A DNA stretch of 64,000 bases from Xenorhabdus indica (GTDB lineage: Bacteria > Pseudomonadota > Gammaproteobacteria > Enterobacterales > Enterobacteriaceae): NCBI RefSeq assembly GCF_014467235.1, contig NZ_NKHP01000004.1, positions 78,351-142,350 on the forward strand, written 5' to 3'. A program made the position numbers and the translations under genes. Within the stretch, counting starts at the first letter, position 1. Each line of letters begins with the position of its first letter. Below the pieces are notes generated by a model, which saw only the letters and a program-made list of their open reading frames with translations, was not told where the DNA came from and did not search any database. Shown here piece by piece: positions 60,194-64,000 of the stretch.

Positions 60194-61315
60194 ATGAATT
60201 ATCAGCTGAATCTGGACTGGCAGACGTTTTTGCAGAATCATTGGCAAAAACGACCACTGCTGATCAAACAGGGGTTCCAGCAATTTATCGACCCACTTTC
60301 TCCCGATGAACTGGCTGGATTGGCAATGGAAAACGAAATCGATAGCCGTTTAGTCAGCCAGAAAAACAGTCACTGGGAAGTTTCTCATGGGCCATTTGAA
60401 AGCTATGACCATCTGAGCGATAAAAACTGGTCACTACTCGTACAAGCCGTTAATCATTGGCATCACCCCTCCTCCGCACTGATGAAACCATTCCGTGTAC
60501 TTTCTGATTGGCGGATGGATGACTTGATGGTTTCTTTCTCCGTTCCGGGCGGTGGTGTCGGCCCTCATCTTGATCAATATGATGTATTTATCATCCAAGG
60601 ACAAGGTCGCAGACGCTGGCGTGTTGGCGACAAGATCCCGATGAAACAGCATTGTCCTCATCCCGATTTATTACAAGTTGAACCTTTCGAAGCCATTATT
60701 GATGAAGAAATGCAGCCAGGCGATATCCTTTATATTCCGCCTGGTTATCCACACGAAGGTTATGCTATTGAAGATTCACTAAATTATTCTGTAGGCTTCC
60801 GCGCCCCGAATGCCCGTGAATTATTTAGTGGTTTTGCCGACTATATTCTGGCGAATGAGTTAGGAAGCCACCGTTATAGTGATCCTGAACTGACATTCCG
60901 TGATAACCCCGCGCTAATTCAGGAAAATGAACTGACCACCTTGCGTGCCATGATGCAGGACTTACTGGATCAACCTGAAACATTCCAGAACTGGTTTGGG
61001 GAGTTTATCTCCCAGTCACGTCATGAACTGGATATTGCTCCACCAGAACCACCCTATGAAAGTGACGAAATCTATGAATTACTCAAACAAGGTGAAAACC
61101 TGACTCGTCTGAGCGGATTACGTGCTTTGCGTGTTGGTGATAAATGTTTCATTAATGGCGAACAGATGGATACACTTCATTTGCAAGCGGCTGATGCACT
61201 TTGCCAATATGATAGTGTCAATGCTGATATTCTGGGCGATGCCATTGATGATGTATGCTTTATCAGCTTGCTTACCGCCTTAGTTAACAGTGGTTATTGG
61301 TACTTTGATGATTGA
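60194..61315 (+). CDS. roxA: Ribosomal protein uL16 arginine hydroxylase RoxA (YcfD)
   Basis: RoxA is an Fe(II)/2-oxoglutarate oxygenase that hydroxylates an arginine of ribosomal protein L16, using O2. The 373-residue protein has the JmjC iron triad: His125 and Asp127 in GPHLDQYD and His187 in GYPHEGYA, at the positions known for E. coli YcfD. The C-terminal half is the dimerisation and winged-helix region. It follows phoQ by about 120 bases, the same neighbour as in E. coli, and converges with cobB. Confidence 0.96.
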   Translation: MNYQLNLDWQTFLQNHWQKRPLLIKQGFQQFIDPLSPDELAGLAMENEIDSRLVSQKNSHWEVSHGPFESYDHLSDKNWSLLVQAVNHWHHPSSALMKPFRVLSDWRMDDLMVSFSVPGGGVGPHLDQYDVFIIQGQGRRRWRVGDKIPMKQHCPHPDLLQVEPFEAIIDEEMQPGDILYIPPGYPHEGYAIEDSLNYSVGFRAPNARELFSGFADYILANELGSHRYSDPELTFRDNPALIQENELTTLRAMMQDLLDQPETFQNWFGEFISQSRHELDIAPPEPPYESDEIYELLKQGENLTRLSGLRALRVGDKCFINGEQMDTLHLQAADALCQYDSVNADILGDAIDDVCFISLLTALVNSGYWYFDD

Positions 61316-61386
61316 CTGCTCAATGACTAAATTAAATTTTAAGTTTTATTAAAGCAGTATCAGTGAAAAAGCAGTACCAATGAGTG

Positions 61387-61418
61387 CCCCAGTCACATCG
61401 CTAACAATGTGACTGGGG
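61387..61418. terminator. Hairpin between roxA and cobB
   Basis: CCCCAGTCACAT and ATGTGACTGGGG form a 12-base perfect stem with an eight-base loop in a convergent gap. T tracts are absent, but position suggests termination or a transcript end. Confidence 0.65.
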
Positions 61419-61463
61419 GACATGGCTGATGAATATAGCTAAAGATGTGTACCTGAGAAAAGA

Positions 61464-62282
61464 TCAATCCATCTGCTGGAGTAGTGATTGAATATATTGA
61501 GTGACTATCTGGCTGGCATTACCATAATGTTTTTCATCAAACATACTTTCAACCTGACTAGGCTCTAAATTCAGCTCAACAGTATGCGCACCGGATAACT
61601 TCGCTTCATGCACAAAACCTGCCGCGGGATAAACGTGACCAGAAGTACCAATAGCAATAAAAATATCTGCCTTAGCCAAAGCAGAATAAATTTGCTCCAT
61701 CCCTAATGGCATTTCCCCAAACCACACAACATGGGGACGCAGTAACGAGGGAAATTGACAGCAATGACAGCGATCTTCCATAGACAGTTTCGATGTCCAC
61801 TCAATGACCTGTCCTGATTGACAGCAACGGACTTTCAGGAGTTCACCATGCATATGAATAATATGCTGGCTTCCCGCCCGTTCATGCAGGTTATCAATAT
61901 TTTGTGTCACTAACAGGAAGTTATCACCCAGTTCTTGTTCAAGTTTTGCCAAAGCATAATGTGCAGCATTGGGCTGGATTTCCGGCTGTTGTAGCTGCTC
62001 TCGACGTGCATTGTAAAATTCCTGAACTAATTCAGGATCACGTTTAAACCCTTCAGGTGTAGCAATATCTTCAACACGATGCTCTTCCCATAAGCCATCA
62101 GAAGAGCGAAAAGTTCTGATCCCTGACTCAGCGGAAATACCCGCTCCGGTCAGTACTACCACATGGGGATTTTTTATTTTATTTGCCAAGCGGATATCCC
62201 TGTAAAAAATTTGCCTATGAAATCGCTGACGCCGCAGTCGCCTAATCTTACAGAATTTACTGAGCCGATGAATAACACGCAT
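61464..62282 (-). CDS. cobB: NAD-dependent protein deacetylase CobB (sirtuin)
   Basis: CobB removes acetyl and succinyl groups from lysines, for example on acetyl-CoA synthetase, using NAD+. The 272-residue protein has a basic N-terminal extension, then the sirtuin motifs [31 protein letters not shown] with the catalytic His in HMHGEL, and zinc Cys residues in KVRCCQSGQ and [14 protein letters not shown] precedes the ATG at 62282. The internal Met that in E. coli begins the short isoform has no equivalent here, so a single form is expected. In E. coli nagK separates cobB from lolE; it is absent here. Confidence 0.96.
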   Translation of the reverse strand: MRVIHRLSKFCKIRRLRRQRFHRQIFYRDIRLANKIKNPHVVVLTGAGISAESGIRTFRSSDGLWEEHRVEDIATPEGFKRDPELVQEFYNARREQLQQPEIQPNAAHYALAKLEQELGDNFLLVTQNIDNLHERAGSQHIIHMHGELLKVRCCQSGQVIEWTSKLSMEDRCHCCQFPSLLRPHVVWFGEMPLGMEQIYSALAKADIFIAIGTSGHVYPAAGFVHEAKLSGAHTVELNLEPSQVESMFDEKHYGNASQIVTQYIQSLLQQMD

Positions 62283-62468
62283 ATGACCATCTCCTTAAAC
62301 TACTCCTTTTTGAAGACCAGTGACTTTTAAAATCAGTCTCTTTAGGAACATTCCCTCAGCATCTGTTAATTTTACCGCTGTTCTATCCCGGACATGTTCA
62401 AGCCGTCTTTTCTGCTCAGTTAACTCCGTAAGATAACGCGCTTAGGTAATAGTTAATACTATGGAATA

Positions 62469-63716
62469 TTATTGACCACTCAAAATCCGCGCTGGATCAA
62501 GTTTACTGGCCCGACGAGCAGGATACCAACTGGCCAACAAGCTCAAGATAAGAGCTGTTGACAGCACATAGAAAATATCCATAGCATGTAACTCTGACGG
62601 CAGAAAATCAATAAAATAGATATCCCCGGAAAGGAATTGATGCCCGAACAACCTTTCCATCCATTTAATGATAGCCGTCAAATTAAGCGATGTGAAAATT
62701 CCAACAATAACGCCAATGATACTACCAACCATGCCAGTCAGTAATCCATACCATAAAAATATCGCCCTGATATGTCCATCTTTGGCACCCAATGTACGCA
62801 GAATAGCGATATCACTGCTTTTATCTTTGACTGCCATAATAAGCGTTGAAACGATATTAAAACAAGCCACCCCAATGACCAGAATCATAGCCAGATACAT
62901 GATGCCACGTATCATCTGAATATCGTTATACATGTAACCATAATCTTTAATCCACGTACTGATATAAACATATCTTCCTGTTGCTTTACCTGCATCCAAG
63001 ACTCTCTGTTCTGCGGCAAAAACATTGTCAGCTTTGATGGCAATGCCGGTAATACCATCACCATAATCCAGATATTGTTGCGCATCAGATAATGGGACCA
63101 AAGCTAAACGATGATCCAATAAACCACTCAACTGAAAAATTCCAGCAACCTGTAAACGGAGCCGTTTAGGTTGTAATAATTTCAGACTCGGATCGCTATT
63201 AGGTATCATGACTGTTAGCCAATCACCTTTCTTCACATTGAGTGAACTTGCCACTCCTTGTCCTAAAATCACCTGATGTTTTCCCGCCTGAAATGTTTGC
63301 CAGGCTCCGTTGCCAACAAACTGAGGCAAAGTACTGACATCAGGCTCAGTGGAAGGTTCTACTCCACGTACTTGAACAGCATGGAGTTTATCACCTCGCT
63401 CCATCAAACCGGTAAATTCGATATAAGGTGATGCTCCTACAATACCCGGAGTTCTTTTTACTTGTTCAAGTGCTCGTTCCCAATGCGGAAAAGGTTGTTC
63501 CACTGCAAAAATTTGCCCATGTGGTACAACAGAAAGTACCCGGTTTTTCAATTCACGCTCAAAACCATTCATGGCACTCAATCCGATAATCAACACCGCA
63601 ACACCGAGCATAATTCCCATTGTCGAAATAATTGAAATGAGAGAAACCATTCCCGCATACCGACGACCCCGGCTGAAACGTAATGCAGTGAACAATGCAA
63701 GAGGCAGATTTGCCAT
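62469..63716 (-). CDS. lolE: Lipoprotein-releasing system membrane subunit LolE
   Basis: LolE with LolC and the ATPase LolD extracts outer-membrane lipoproteins from the inner membrane and passes them to LolA. The 415-residue protein has one N-terminal membrane segment ([28 protein letters not shown]), a large periplasmic domain and three C-terminal segments within a FtsX-like permease domain ([22 protein letters not shown]), ending [20 protein letters not shown]. It starts at an ATG overlapping the lolD stop by one base (TAATG). LolE and LolC are paralogues; the position after lolD and next to cobB supports LolE. Confidence 0.96.
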   Translation of the reverse strand: MANLPLALFTALRFSRGRRYAGMVSLISIISTMGIMLGVAVLIIGLSAMNGFERELKNRVLSVVPHGQIFAVEQPFPHWERALEQVKRTPGIVGASPYIEFTGLMERGDKLHAVQVRGVEPSTEPDVSTLPQFVGNGAWQTFQAGKHQVILGQGVASSLNVKKGDWLTVMIPNSDPSLKLLQPKRLRLQVAGIFQLSGLLDHRLALVPLSDAQQYLDYGDGITGIAIKADNVFAAEQRVLDAGKATGRYVYISTWIKDYGYMYNDIQMIRGIMYLAMILVIGVACFNIVSTLIMAVKDKSSDIAILRTLGAKDGHIRAIFLWYGLLTGMVGSIIGVIVGIFTSLNLTAIIKWMERLFGHQFLSGDIYFIDFLPSELHAMDIFYVLSTALILSLLASWYPARRASKLDPARILSGQ

Positions 63717-64000
63717 TACATTCCCCCCATTAGGGTTAATTCATCCTGTAAATATCCGTCGCGCATTTCTACCTGACGAGCCAATCGGTCAGCCAATTTC
63801 AGATCATGAGTTACTACCAAAAATGCCGTACCTTGCCGCTGATTCAGTTCTTTCAAAAGCTCAAAGATACTGTCAGCATTACGTTGATCAAGGTTGCCTG
63901 TCGGTTCATCTGCCAGTACTAATGATGGTTCATTGACTAATGCACGGGCAATGGCGACTCTTTGACGTTCTCCTCCTGATAATTCAGAAGGTCGATGGTG
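63716..64000 (-). CDS. lolD: Lipoprotein-releasing system ATPase LolD, C-terminal part (runs off the right edge)
   Basis: The last 94 residues of an ABC ATPase are in the window. They include the signature [18 protein letters not shown], Walker [12 protein letters not shown], the D-loop, and the switch His in [11 protein letters not shown]. The C-terminus has a short tail (LTLMGGM) and its TAA overlaps the lolE ATG. Together with lolE downstream and presumably lolC upstream, outside the window, it forms the lolCDE operon essential for lipoprotein sorting. Confidence 0.97.
   Translation of the reverse strand, partial: HHRPSELSGGERQRVAIARALVNEPSLVLADEPTGNLDQRNADSIFELLKELNQRQGTAFLVVTHDLKLADRLARQVEMRDGYLQDELTLMGGM

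Overview
The window reads as a chromosomal segment of an entomopathogenic member of the Morganellaceae, most likely Photorhabdus (Xenorhabdus is the alternative). Most proteins are close to their Escherichia coli orthologues and lie in enterobacterial order (bcp-perM-bepA-arsC-like-hda; upp/purM-purN; mdtABC-baeSR-yegP-trhP-cyaR; icd/rluE-nudJ-mnmA-hflD-purB-phoPQ-roxA). The DNA is AT-rich, and this core is interrupted by insect-pathogen cargo: a nonribosomal peptide synthetase, a 2.5-kilo-residue single-chain toxin, an orphan Hcp and a periplasmic inhibitor of invertebrate-type lysozyme. Genus assignment is inference from gene content, not from a database search.

Layout. 1-12.5 kb is an accessory island on the minus strand: the start of an NRPS (truncated condensation segment, adenylation domain with a valine-like pocket, carrier domain, condensation domain, then off the window edge) and a giant toxin whose order (N-terminal cargo, C80 cysteine protease, TcdA/TcdB-type pore domain, long C-terminus) parallels large clostridial toxins. 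Two adjacent Fur-box-like sites lie just upstream of the toxin, so it is probably induced by iron starvation. A short group II intron RT scrap and a possible toxin-tail remnant lie between the two genes. 12.5-27 kb is housekeeping: peroxiredoxin, PerM, BepA, ArsC-like protein, Hda (CTG start), Upp, PurM/PurN under a PurR operator, SpeG, Ppk/Ppx and MgtE. The uraA gene expected between hda and upp is not there; a short decayed reading frame and an unrecognised 115-residue gene occupy the slot.

27-46 kb holds an orphan hcp, then the mdtABC-baeSR drug-efflux/envelope-stress operon with a near-consensus BaeR box and no mdtD, yegP, trhP, the CRP-controlled sRNA CyaR, fbaB, thiD behind its own TPP riboswitch, a cold-shock-like protein, an aromatic amino acid permease and a small AraC-type regulator. 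46-52 kb is patchier: AmiD-like amidase, an AGCS alanine/sodium symporter, a truncated phage-type integrase, a PliI-family lysozyme inhibitor with an unrecognised secreted neighbour, and a VOC protein. 52-64 kb returns to the conserved core: icd, rluE-nudJ, mnmA-hflD-purB, phoPQ (PhoQ carries an unusual Lys/Asn-rich periplasmic insertion in place of the acidic patch), roxA, cobB, lolE and the end of lolD.

Most intergenic gaps hold inverted repeats that look like terminators. No tRNA, rRNA or CRISPR array was recognised. Starts were reassigned from the first possible codon wherever a ribosome binding site and family alignment favoured an internal one.
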